Shown piece by piece: positions 53,630 through 64,000 of a stretch of 64,000 bases of DNA (its first letter is position 1; each line of letters begins with the position of its first letter). The DNA is from Caprimulgus europaeus (Eukaryota; Chordata; Aves; Caprimulgiformes; Caprimulgidae): the NCBI GenBank assembly GCA_907165065.1, contig OU015551.1, forward strand, positions 372,001 through 436,000. Direction: 5' to 3'. The notes below the pieces were generated by a model. The model saw nothing but the letters and a program-made list of their open reading frames with translations. It made no database searches and was not told where the DNA came from. The position numbers were made by a program, and so were the translations under genes.

Positions 53630-56107
53630 GTATGACACTGCTTTCCAAATGTCTAAAATGAAGTTGAATCCCATTGTGTTATTTTGAGACTACTTCTGTA
53701 AATTAACTTATTTTAGAAAGAATGCAAAAATGTACCAAGTTCATGCTTTGGTTGTGCTTCAGTTCAAGTGCTTAGAAATTTTCTGCAATGATTTTTGAGC
53801 AGTTTGAAAAAATTGGAATTTTCATATTGAAACAGTTGAAAGATGAATTGAATGAAGCAGCAGCTTTGTAGAATCTTGTGGATGGAATTATGAGCTTTGT
53901 TTTCTATATGGTATTTTCAAAATTAAATTAAACAACACCTAGAGTTTTTTGCTAGTGTTAATACTGGAATGATCTGTCAGTAGTGCAGAGGTGTTTTGTA
54001 CTTTTGCCACATGTTCATTACTGGTTTTGTTGAGTACTTGTTTGGAACATACTCACGATGTTTTGAAATTATTTATGAAGAAAGGTGATGTACTCCAAAA
54101 TAGAATTAGGCTTTTACTTAGTTGTTCATATTTTGTCTTTTTTTTTCTCTGCAGGGATTGGATTATTATTGTGCAATTTGGAATTTGACTTTTTCTTTTC
54201 CCCCAGAAGAATCTGTTAATTAATAGGCTAATCAAGCTTACCCCACTAAAGATTGTGTTACTTGTAGCCTTATCAGAAAGATGGAATTAAAAGGTGGCAT
54301 GTGTTTTCCTTTTTATTTTTCAGGAAAAAAAATTGTTCTCTCTATCTTATGGTGTTCCTCCTGATTAAACCAAAACCAAGCCCAGCCACACTGTTACTCA
54401 GAAATAGTGTACTGAAACTTCTGATGGGAGCTCTTGAGGACAAGGAGTCTGTCAGCCAGCTCAGGGGGGAAAATCCTCCCGTCCCCTTGCAGCTCTGGGG
54501 CTGGGCAGACCCCACGGTGCTGTGGCCACGGGGGAGGTTGTGTGAGTGAGCCTTTAGGAAATAAATGCTCATGGAACTGTGTCCTTCAGTGGGAAGGGGC
54601 GTGAGCTGCTGCTGGCTCTGGACAGGCTGGATTTGAGAGTTCCTCCCTTTTTCATCAACCTTTAAAGTTTTGATAAATTAAGGTTGGCTCCTACTGACTC
54701 AGCAGGTGCCTTAGGTTCTTTAGTCGCAGAAATGATCCTTTTCTTTCATAGCTGGGCTAATTATCACACCTTTGAGGCATTAGCTCTGGTTTTTCTCTTA
54801 TCTTAATGACTTACCTGTGAAAAGGTTTGTAAAATAAGAAAAAACCCTAGTGTCTCAGATGATAATATAGAGCAGATGGTGATACTGGTCAGGTCGGGCA
54901 TCTTGGTGCAGTGGAAAACGATTTCCAGGAACTTTTTCTTGCTATGGGAATTGCTCAGTCCAGCACTGCTCACCAAGCTGGAATTATTCTCTGTGCTGAA
55001 TTGGTAAAGACCAGGAATAATGTTTTCTGTTGCTGCCAGCCGGACAGCGGGTTATTGGATGTGCAGCGGCTGTTGTAGTCAGGAGTGTTTAGTCACCACC
55101 GCAGAGTTTTGGACCCTTCCTGGGTTTTCCTTTAGATGGAGCTGGGGCAGCTTCTACCTCCTCACTCCCACCAGATGTTAGTCCCAAGTGGTTTACTTTG
55201 TGCACCACTTTGCCCATGTGATGTACTCTGACCACCACTGTGTTTTCCAGGGTTTTCTTCTATGAAAAATCGTGAGGACAGACATGGATTAACCACCAAA
55301 AAGCTCAATAACAAAGCATGGCCCCGTGAGGTGTGGGCCCCTCTCAGAAATGGCTTTCTTCAAAAGCAAAAGTTTAGGGCAGGCACATTAACCCTCAGGT
55401 GGAGGTGCTGTTTTTGCAGAACTCCTGACAGACTGCCTGGCTTTAGGCTCTCCCCACCTTGCTTTACTCTGGCGACTGTTGGGGTGTCCCACTGTTAAAT
55501 TTCACTGCCTTTGTTTCCAGAATACTAGGCAGGAAAAAAAAAAAGAAAAAGAAAAAAAAAGAAAAGTGCTAAATTGGGCTGATTTCTGTCTCACTGGTAT
55601 GTTGAGAAACAAGGTAGAAAAAATTTCATCCTGTTTCTACATTTTTCTCTGTATCTCTTATCTTTAAAAAAGGAAACATGGAAAAATATTAATATAAGAT
55701 TTGTCGTCCTGGGTCGTGTTAATGGTGGCTTTAACTCGGATTTTGTCTCTGGCAGTGGCAGTGGGAGAAGCTATTTCAGGAAAGCACATGAAGCCTGGCC
55801 ACCATCCCACCATCCCTTCTCCATTCCCTCTGTGCCTCCCCAGCACCTCTGGGTGTCAGAGGGGCTCTGCCCGTTCCCATAATGTTTCCTCTGCTTTTGC
55901 TTCTTGTTTTTTTTGAAGCTACCTTTCTTTTTGCTGAGCTGTCTCTGCTTTCATCACTTGCTGCCAGCAGGAGTCTGGAAGGAAAAGGGGAGTGTTTGGG
56001 GTAACGTTTTTACCTGTGTGTGTCACCCGTGCAGGTGAATGCAGGTGAATAAGTAGCAATGTTTCCTCCTTTGCACTGTGACTTACTTTTTGTTGTTGTT
56101 GTTGTTT

Positions 56108-56182
56108 TTTAAAAAGTATTTATGTATAAAAGCAGTGAATTTAAAATTTAAAAAGTATTTATGTATAAAAGCAGTGAATTTA
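56108..56182. repeat. 36-bp direct duplication
   Basis: The 36-bp segment TTTAAAAAGTATTTATGTAT... occurs at 56108-56143 and, without mismatch, at 56147-56182 (39-bp period). Confidence 0.93.
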
Positions 56183-58017
56183 GCAAAATGGGAATCCAAG
56201 TTTAGTTTGTCAGAACATAACTTCTATTAAAATCTCATTAGCAAATATTTTTTCTTTTTAACAAAATTAATTTTAAATATGTCCCAGTTAAAATACAGAT
56301 TTTATTGGTCTGAATGGTGAGTATAGTGCATAATGCTTTAAATGTTGAGCTTTTCAGAATGGATTGACTTCTCTCTGCAGAGCTGTAGCTGGAGCACTTA
56401 CTAAAAAGCATGTTCTCCACTTAAACTAGAACTTACAAGGAACTTCACTGAGTCTAATAAAAATGAGTTTGGGGCTTCCTGTGTTCTTTGAGTGGGTATC
56501 AGTGGACTTCAACTTCCTTTAACTTAAACTGAAATTCTGTTTGAATGTGTTGGAACAGATTCTGCCCCCAAGTCCAGCCCGTGCATGCTACAAAGAAAGA
56601 TCATAAAGGAGAGCAAAGCAGAAATGGTTTGGCTTAGAAGCAGTGTGAGTCAGTGTAAACAGTGCTGAGCTGCTTCCTTCTCACAGACCTCAGTAGGCTC
56701 CAGCTCAGGTATTGTGGAAGGAGCACTTGGGGATGCCCAGGCTGTGTTGCAGCCCGCGCGTGGCTGTGGTAAGTACGTTTGCGAGCTTCTCTAGGGTGGT
56801 GGCACAGATGGGTTTGGTCTCAGTCAAACCAGCCTTGCAGAATCTGAGATGAAGCACTCTGGTGGCCATGTATCCCACTTCACCTTTCTGTCCCACATTG
56901 TTCCTTCTGCTTTGCATCTTCCAAGAGACACAGTATGCATATATATACATTTGTATGTGTGTATCACACACATAATACCCGTGTGCATTAAAGTGTGTGC
57001 AGACTATTTATAGACAGTTTGTTTAGAATACATATGGTAACTGTCTGTATTAGTGTTGTGTATCTGCTGTGCATCTGTGCTATTTCCTGTGCCTACACAG
57101 TATAGAAGTAATTAATAGAAATATGTATATCCTTAAAAATCCAAAGCTTTGTAGTTATAAGGTATTGTTAACCATAGTGAAGTTGTGATGAGCAAGCACT
57201 GGAAGTGTGAGAAGATTATTCTCCAGCTGGGTAAGAATTTAACATCCATATTTTTCTAAAGTTTCATTTGAAATAACTCCAGAAAATGGCCACATCAATC
57301 TATGTATGGTAATATTTCTCGGCAGTGGTCCTGTAATGCACAACACTGCTTTCCTGGGAGCACCTCCCACTCTCTCCCTGTGAGACAAATGCTGTCACTG
57401 CGGGAGGCAGTGACTTCTGAAATGATTTTAATTTTGTTTCAAGCCACCTCTACTACTCTTTCCCCCCCTTTCTGTTTTTACCATATTTCATGGGCCTTAA
57501 TGTTTTAATCCTTTCTTACTGCAGGAATGGAGGAAGGAAGACAATTCAGCTTCAAGAAGGACTGTGATCTAGTGACATGGCAGTGACTGGCTGCGTGTGC
57601 CATGGCACAGAGCGCGATGGCCTGGGGCGTGCCGCCGGGCCCTGCTGTCGCTGGATTCCAGGATAGACATCCTGGCTGCTTGTGCCAGCTGAGATAAAAC
57701 AAATTGAAGCCTTGCCCAAGTGTCTTTAAGTGCTTTTTTTCTGAACAAGGCAAAGTTAAGGTTTGAGGTGCAGCACACGTTGATGGCTTTGCCTTGTTCA
57801 GTCACTCAGCTGGCTCATGAGGATTTGTACCAGTTGTTCTGTTCTGGGCAGCAGCGTCTCCAACTCTGTGATAATTCCTAGGGAATGTTCTGGGTGTCCT
57901 GATTTGCATCTTTTGTTCCTTAAACAGTAATTCTCAAAGGCAGCACAAGAGATGCAGCACAAGATGGATTCTTGTGGAGCTTTGTGCTTTTCCTGGTCTC
58001 GGCGCACAGCATGCGCA

Positions 58018-58071
58018 GCTGGGCAGGTTTGAGCCTCACGTGCTGCTGGGCAGGTTTGAGCCTCACGTGCT
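58018..58071. repeat. 27-bp exact tandem duplication
   Basis: GCTGGGCAGGTTTGAGCCTC... (27 bp) at 58018-58044 is repeated exactly at 58045-58071. The period is a multiple of three, so the minus-strand frame over it simply repeats nine codons. Confidence 0.93.
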
Positions 58072-58206
58072 GCTGGACTGCTGGTGACCTCCATGAAGGA
58101 ATGTTTGCCCTGAATTTGGCCTCTCAACATTGGTATCACAAATGCTGACCCTGCAGAGGAACAACGATAATATTCACTGCGTGGAGTCCAACTTCCCGGC
58201 TCCTCT

Positions 58207-58233
58207 GTTGGTAGATGCACAACATCTACCAAC
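58207..58233. repeat. 11-bp perfect inverted repeat, 5-bp loop
   Basis: GTTGGTAGATG (58207-58217), loop CACAA, then CATCTACCAAC (58223-58233). Confidence 0.9.
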
Positions 58234-59348
58234 TTTGGGTGAGGAAATAACGCACGCTGGTGGAGAAGGACAGACTTTTTGTTGGATAGGTGGGATTAAG
58301 GCAGCCTGACATAATTTGGGAAACACTCTTCCCACAAAGAATAACTCGGTGCCAGTCTCGTAGCTGCTGGATGTTAAACGTAGCGGAGGGAAGGTGTCAC
58401 ATGGGAGCAGCAGCAGCAGGGCTCTGTGTCGGGGTGGGGTGGGGAGTCCTTGGAATGGGAGAGCTGAGCCAGCTCACCCCCTGGTGAGGAAGCTGAGCAT
58501 CACCTAATCCTGAGCAAACTTTTTGTACAAAGCAAAGGAAGAGAAGAGGTGTGACACCCTCGTATGAACAAGGATGAAATGTGTTTGCTCAGAAGTGTTT
58601 GTCTCTTGTAGTATACGTGCTAGAGTGGGATCATCTTGGCTGTTGGCCTGTGCTGCTGCTGCTGCTGGAGCTCTGCTGTCAGCCACGGCCTCTCCATCTC
58701 CCACTCCTTATTGGAGCCAGCTGAAGGAGAAGCTCATTACAACTGCACTTGTGTCTGTGTGAAAGCTCAACAGGCTGTTAAATGCCATGATGTGATACAG
58801 CTTCAACAATGGTTATGTATTATCAGAGGATTTTAGGTATGCAGGTCCTAAAAAAACCAAACCAAACCCAATAATAATCTGGTGTCATTGTAGATGTGAA
58901 TAATACTCCAAATATGAGTTCTGGATATGGTTTTAGGTGATGGTTTTGATGTAAATGCTTCAGTCTGCAGCTTCTTATACCAGCCCTCTGCCATCATCTT
59001 ATTTGTGCCAATAACACTGTTGGTGGGACTTACCTAAATGAAAGATAAGTCTCACCAGTGGTTACTTTAAACCTGGGTCTGTTTTCCATGTAGTCCCACA
59101 GGGATATACATACCAGCACTGCTGCAGGGTCAGTTAAAGGGTGGGATCTAACAGCTGAGCTTGGGGCTACTTCATGTGGCACTGCCCTCCAAAGATGCTT
59201 TGAGTGCTTGGTGTCAGCTGGGTGGCTTGGTGGAACTGGAGGAACTGTTCAGGAACCAGCTAGACTAGAAGTTAGACTGCATGGGTGTGAAGGACACTTA
59301 GAGTTGCTGCTTTTTCAGAATTGGCAATCATCAGTCTGCATTCCTGGG

Positions 59349-59369
59349 GAAAAAAAAAAAAAAAAAAAG
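59349..59369. repeat. Poly-A run
   Basis: About 20 consecutive A, not attached to a recognisable processed gene copy upstream. Confidence 0.85.
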
Positions 59370-59481
59370 CTGTGCTGGATAAAATCCAACCCAAAATATT
59401 AAAGGAAAATAGGAGTAACTGGAGGGGGGGGGAGGGCTGATTAGCAGCAAAAGATACATGTGAAAGATCAGGAACTGAAGT

Positions 59482-60095
59482 TCATAGAATCCCAGACTGG
59501 TTTGGGTTGGAAGGGACCTCACAGCTCATCCAGCCCCACCCCCCCTGCCAGCAGCAGGGACACCTTCCACTAGACCAGGTTGCTCAGAGCCTCATCCAAC
59601 CTGGCCGAGAACACTTCCAGGGAGGAGCAGCCACAGCTTCTCTGGCCAACCTGGGCCAGGGTCTCACCACCCTCACACCAAAGAATTTCTTCCTCACATC
59701 TCATCTCCATCTCCCCTCTGCCACTTTCAAGCCATCACCCCTTGTTCTGTCACTCCCTGCCCTTGGCCAAAGTCCCTCCCCAGCCTTCCTGGGGCCCCTT
59801 CAGGTACTGGGAGGCCACTGGAAGGTCTCCCTGGAGCCTTCTCTTCTCCAGGCTGAACAGCCCCAACTCTCTCAGCCTGTCCTCACAGCAGAGCTGCTCC
59901 AGCCCTGGCATCATCCTTGTGGCCTCCTCTGGGCTGGCTCCAGTAGCTCCATGTCCTTGTGCTGTTGGTGGCCCCAGCACTGGAGGCAGCACTGCAGGGG
60001 GGGTGTCAGGAGAGCGGAGCAGAGGGGCAGAATCCCCTCCCTGGCCCTGCTGCCCACGCTGCTCTGGGTGCAGCCCAGGATCAAGAAGTTGTTGT
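59482..60095 (-). mobile_element. CR1 retrotransposon fragment
   Basis: The reversed 3' end TCATAGAATCCCAGACTGG is followed by GTTTGGGTTGGAAGGGACC and the body through CTTCTCTTCTCCAGGCTG to GGTGCAGCCCAGGATC. It is the longest copy of the subfamily that also gave 3445-3714. The ~200-codon frames here are CR1 artefacts. Confidence 0.94.
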
Positions 60096-61966
60096 GGTGC
60101 TCTGAGGTGGGATGGGGAGAGACTGCGCTCTCAGCTAAGTGAGGTGTGGTGGTTTGACAGAAGAAGGATGGCTTAGAAGGGTTCTTGTTTGCCTCCAAGG
60201 ACATAAGGGTGCTAGTGGATGCAAAGCAGAAGGCTCATGTGCTCTTAGGTGCATCAGTAGTACTGGAGTTCTGGGAATAAACACATTAACTTGTCAGTCC
60301 TGGTGGTGTCCTATGAGTGGAAAATGGCAAATAACAGGCAAATGTGTGGCGTGGGCAGGTACAACCCCACTGATCTGACCTCTGGACCACGTGATGTGTG
60401 TCAATAGACAGGACACTTATCCCTCAAAGTGCTGATCCCTGGAAGTGAAGGCTGTGGCAGTTTCTAAGGGGTTATGCACTGAGGAGGCCTGATCCCACAG
60501 AGGTATAGCCTACAAAAGTATTGTAAAGCCATAGACTTGAAATTTTGAATGACAGATTTAAAGATACAGAGGTAAATGAAATAGTTCAAATATATTTTGT
60601 CCCAGATTTTACTACAGAATCATTAATTTAGTGGGTTTCTTTGATAAGTTCTTTATAAAGAAATAAACTTTATAAATATATCAAATGCAATGATTCCCAT
60701 TTACCCAAACTTTTGTAAAGCATTTTACATGTTATTGCATAGCACTAAATAAACTTAGGTAATTACAAATGCAGGAAATTTAAGGTGGAAGTTGCTTTAA
60801 AGAAAGACAGTGGCAGGGAAAGTTAAGCAGGAGGTTTTCAGTTGGGGAGACATGATGGATTTCTTAGCTTTTTGAGGTGCATTTTCAGCATTTAGTCGTG
60901 TTGAAATATCATTTACTGTGAAATCCTCAGCTGGAAGTTGCTGAGAGATGCTGTAGCTCTTCCCTAGCTTCCCCCTCCATAACCTTTCTCTCAATTTTCT
61001 GTGAGTGTGAGGAGAGGTTTTGGAAGGGCATCAGGAGTGTGAATGTTCTTTCACAGAGCGTGGGTCTGACATGAAGAGGCGCGTACAGACACGCGCGTTC
61101 AAGAACCGGGTGTGCAGAGCTACAACCAGTGATGATGTGGGTGTGGAACACTTCTGGGAAGAGGAAGCTTTGGGTGTAAACTGTTGAGGGCCCTGTAGAA
61201 GCAGGAGAGGCCATGTGATGAGTCAAATAGGCTCAGTCGTGCTCCACAGCATCTCGTTGCACAGGACTGGAGCTCTCAGGATGATGTGAGGGAGTCCATG
61301 TACACCTGCTCCGTCTCCATCAGTCTGTATCCTCTGGCTGGGAGATGCACGAGGCCAGGAGTGAGGAAATCATTCTAGGACAGGATGTGGCGATCTGCTG
61401 TCAACGTTGTCACACATTCTTTCATGAAAATGTGGTGGAAGGCTGATAATGAGAACTTGGGAAGTCCCCATGCATCTGATTGTTCAGGGCTTTGTCACAT
61501 GGAAGAGAGGAGTCAGTAGGTGCTGACTCCCCCTTCCAGACAGGCTGGAGTGGGCGTTTGTAGAGAAGCTTTTTGGATGTCCTGTTCCCAGGTGCGGTGC
61601 CTGACAATGCCTCTGAGCTCTCTGGCTTACGAGGGAGTGGATGGGAAGGTCTGAGCCCTCTGACGTGCTGTTGGCTTTAACCTGAGCCATCCTGCTTTTC
61701 TTATTCTGACAATGAACCAGTGAGCACCTTGGTGGTTTTCTAGCTGGGAAGGGGACACGAGTGGAAGTGAGGGTGCCATGTAGATTCAGGATCCAGTGAA
61801 ATGAATGAATCATGCACGCACAGAAACCTATGGAACTGCCAGAAGTTTCAGCTTGGGTCAGTTTAACACCTCTCTCAAGTAAAGTTAGTGATGGCATTGC
61901 AGTGACAATGAACACAGTTGTTGGCTGGCCAGAGACAGCCAAGGAGTTGTGGTGCTTGTCACTGAA
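60096..61966. other. Intergenic, nothing recognised
   Basis: Unique sequence, AT-rich in 60500-60800. A minus-strand frame of 152 codons (61484-61942) has no recognisable domain or splice context. Confidence 0.5.
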
Positions 61967-62366
61967 TTCATAGAATCAAGGAATCATTAAGGTTGGAAAT
62001 GACCTCTTAAGATCAAGTCTAACAACCCAACACTACCATGTCCACTAATCCATGTCCCCAAGTGCCACATCTGCATGTCTCTTAAATGCTTCCAGGGATG
62101 GGGACTCAACCTGTTCCAAGGCTTGATAACCATTTCAGTTAAGAAGTTTTTCCTGATATCCATTCTAAACCTCCCCTGGCATGACTTGAGCCCATTCCCT
62201 CTTGCCCTGTCCCTTGGTCCTTGGTTGCACAGACCCACCCCCACCTCTCTCCACCCTCCTGTCAGGGACTTGGACAGAGCCAGAAGGTCTCCCCTCAGCC
62301 TCCTTCTCTCCAGGCTCAACAACCCCAGTTCCCTCAGCCGGGAACTCAGCACACTTGTGCTCCAGG
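61967..62366 (-). mobile_element. CR1 retrotransposon fragment
   Basis: The reversed 3' end ATTCATAGAATCAAGG is followed by TTGGAAATGACCTCTTAAG and the body shared with 13345 and 39545, breaking off after CACACTTGTGCTCCAG. Confidence 0.92.
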
Positions 62367-62513
62367 CACCATTAATATCCTTCTCAGAATTACCTTTTTG
62401 ATGCTGGGTTCAAGCAGTATGTTCCTAATTGAGCTGCAAATTAAGACCAGCTGGGGAGTATATTTGGTGAGGAATGCAGAGCCTTGCTCAGTTAGAAGAG
62501 CATCTTGCTCTGT

Positions 62514-62801
62514 GGTGCTGGAGCGTGTCCAGAGAAGGGCAACGGAGCTGGAGAAGGGTCTGGAGCACAAGTGTGCTGAGTTCATGGCTGAGGGAACGGG
62601 GATTCACTGTTTTTTTTCACTGAAAGGGTTGTCAAGCATTGGAAGAGGCTGCCCAGGGAAGTGCCTGAGTCACCATCCCTGGAGGTGTTTAAAAAGATGT
62701 GTAAACGTGGTGCTCAGGGACATGGTTTGGTGGTCTTGGCTTTACGGTTGGACTTTATGATCTTAGAGGTCTTTTCCAACCTTACTGATTTTATTCTGTG
62801 A
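62514..62801 (+). mobile_element. CR1 retrotransposon fragment with internal deletion
   Basis: Begins GGTGCTGGAGCGTGTCCAG and ends at the CR1 tail (TTTTCCAACCTTACTGATT). After GGAACGGGGATTCACTG it jumps to the TTCACTGAAAGGG block, so roughly 250 bp of the element is missing. It is inverted relative to the copy ending at 62366, only 150 bp away. Confidence 0.9.
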
Positions 62802-64000
62802 AGAGCTGTGTGTTTGGATGCTTTGAGGAAGGGATGGGGAAAGGAGGAGGGACCTGGTTGTTTTGTATTTATGGGTGTTTTGCACTTTCCTCTGTACATC
62901 TGCTCTGGCACTGCTGAGGCGACTGGCGGACGGGAAGTGCCCCAGTGCAGCTGCTTGAGGAGTTCACGGTGTTCAGCCCTGCACAGCGAGACTCACGTGG
63001 TTATCTCTCTTGCCTGGTGCCCAGCCATGTCACAGCTACAAGACTTAATGTGGCTCCTGCTCACTGAGCTGCTGCTTTTGCTGGATCGTGGGGTGAAAGG
63101 GGAAAGGGAGGTTTGGGGTTGTGGATTCAGAAGGTGGAATTAGGCGGGTTCGTAGGTGGACAAACGTTCGTACCAGCTCCTTGTGTGTATATTTTGTTCC
63201 TGGTTGAAAAAAATGAGGATGTGAACGAGTACAAAGAGAGATTTCTGCTTCTGTGACTCTAGTTGTGATCAAGTGAGTGGTTGTTACTTGCAAAGGACAG
63301 GTCTGAACGTTTTATTTCCTACTTAAGCTTTCATGTGTAGGAAATGGCGCTTGGTGCTCAGGCTGGATAAAGCGTGATCCTGAAGAACAGCTGATGGGAT
63401 TACAGATGGCCGGATGCAGGCATCCTCTCAGAAAGAATCGCCCATGTATGAGCAGTAGGCTCTCAGTGGAAGGTCAGGATTGGTGTTTTGTTGGTGTTAG
63501 GAGGAGAATCTGAGGACTTTAGCCTGGATAGAGCTGTGAAATCAGCAGCAGATGTCTGCCAGGCTGTAAGTGCAGAGAGCATTCATCCTGTCTGTCCCCA
63601 GCGACTGCAGCCCGTCAAAGCAAATCACTGTTTGGGATTTGGCACTGGGAGGGCAGACAAAAAGAAAACAAAATCGAGTTAAGGTGTCTAAAGTCAAGGT
63701 GATATTCTGAAGGTGGGATCATGATGCTGCTGTTATTAACACTTTAGCACCAGAATGTGGTTTAAGGTAATGCTTTGCAGATGATTGAAGACTTCAGGAA
63801 TAATGAAAGGGAAACAAGGAGGAGAATGGCCAAATACCCATTTTGTTGTGGTTCTGCTCGTGGAAGGACAGTGAGTAGAAGATCTCTGAGGTGAGATGGC
63901 GAGGTAAGTGAAGCAGCAGGTTTTGGGTTGGGTGTAAAGTTTCAACCCTGTCTTTCTTTCCTGTGTCGAGCTGTGGTTTGGACAATCTGTGTCTGAGAAT
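62802..64000. other. Intergenic to window end, nothing recognised
   Basis: No exon, repeat family or promoter is recognised. Reading frames are all short. Confidence 0.5.

Larger units (their letters stand above)
46142..53650 (+). other. ELAVL1 3'UTR (maximum extent, inferred)
   Basis: AT-rich, U-rich sequence without frames or CR1 insertions, in sharp contrast to the introns, so it is likely under constraint. Candidate poly(A) signals are at 47580-47585, 49028-49043 (two), 50297-50302, the cluster from 50780, 51910-51915, 52102-52112 (two overlapping) and 53624-53629. HuR mRNAs of about 1.5, 2.4 and 6 kb are known in mammals; use of 47580 would give roughly 2.5 kb. Long U/GU-rich tracts lie at 46531-46576, 47317-47455 and 52467-52512. 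The distal end at 53.65 kb is inferred from the good signal and continuing U-rich character; a shorter UTR is possible. Confidence 0.65.
53651..59481. other. Downstream intergenic region, no gene recognised
   Basis: Moderately AT-rich with no CpG island. Contains A-rich runs (55530-55565), a (GTT)n stretch near 56090, two short tandem duplications (56108-56182 and 58018-58071) and an 11-bp inverted repeat at 58207-58233. The longest frame, 144 codons on the minus strand (57798-58232), resembles nothing I know, has no splice context and includes the 27-bp duplication. In human, TIMM44 lies downstream of ELAVL1 on the same strand; no part of it is visible here. Confidence 0.55.

Noticed and set aside
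56705..56971. 88-codon minus-strand frame
   Set aside because: Looked exon-like in composition but I recognise no homologue and no acceptor or donor supports it.
59507..60176. 198- to 211-codon frames
   Set aside because: Entirely within an antisense CR1 fragment.
61484..61942. 152-codon minus-strand frame
   Set aside because: No domain, no splice signals or promoter, and composition like the surrounding intergenic DNA.
53651..64000. Search for TIMM44, the human downstream neighbour
   Set aside because: No frame resembles TIMM44 and no CpG island is present, so if the neighbour is conserved it starts beyond the window.

Overview
The window is vertebrate nuclear DNA, almost certainly from a bird. 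Two things show this. Many fragments of CR1 non-LTR retrotransposons carry the typical avian CR1 3' ends, and there are solo or partial LTRs of an avian endogenous retrovirus family. No mammalian SINEs or L1s are visible. The protein-coding content is one gene, ELAVL1 (HuR), on the + strand. Species cannot be told from the sequence.

Layout. 1-3440 is AT-rich; read on the minus strand it resembles a long 3'UTR ending in AATAAA (1026-1031). 3445-3714 is a CR1 tail. About 3760-4320 is a first CpG island with a 43-bp GC-rich minisatellite and two minus-strand YY1-type motifs; it is a likely promoter of unknown ownership. About 6440-7480 is a second CpG island holding the ELAVL1 promoter and noncoding first exon, with its donor at 7100. 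The coding exons are 19681-19852, 33340-33443, 34243-34396, 38020-38245 and 45817-46141. They join to 981 nt, giving a full-length 326-residue protein with no frameshift or internal stop and consensus GT/AG at every junction. A long U-rich 3'UTR follows, with a likely proximal poly(A) site near 47.6 kb and a likely distal one near 53.65 kb. From 53.65 kb to the end no gene is recognisable; the region holds CR1 copies, simple repeats and small tandem duplications.

The protein has RRM1 and RRM2, a basic hinge with the nucleocytoplasmic shuttling segment, and RRM3. It binds U- and AU-rich mRNA elements and stabilises the transcripts. Its own 3'UTR contains long U/GU-rich tracts just upstream of the probable proximal poly(A) signal, as expected for the known HuR autoregulatory loop. 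The most notable coding change is cysteine at residue 200, where the human protein has a tyrosine reported as phosphorylated.

The introns hold most of the structure beyond the gene: an inverted pair of ERV LTRs in intron 2, two near-identical same-strand CR1 copies bracketing exons 3 and 4, and several perfect short palindromes. I found no convincing new gene system. The best candidates for something undescribed are the intronic LTR hairpin, the Y200C replacement and the unidentified transcription unit upstream of ELAVL1.
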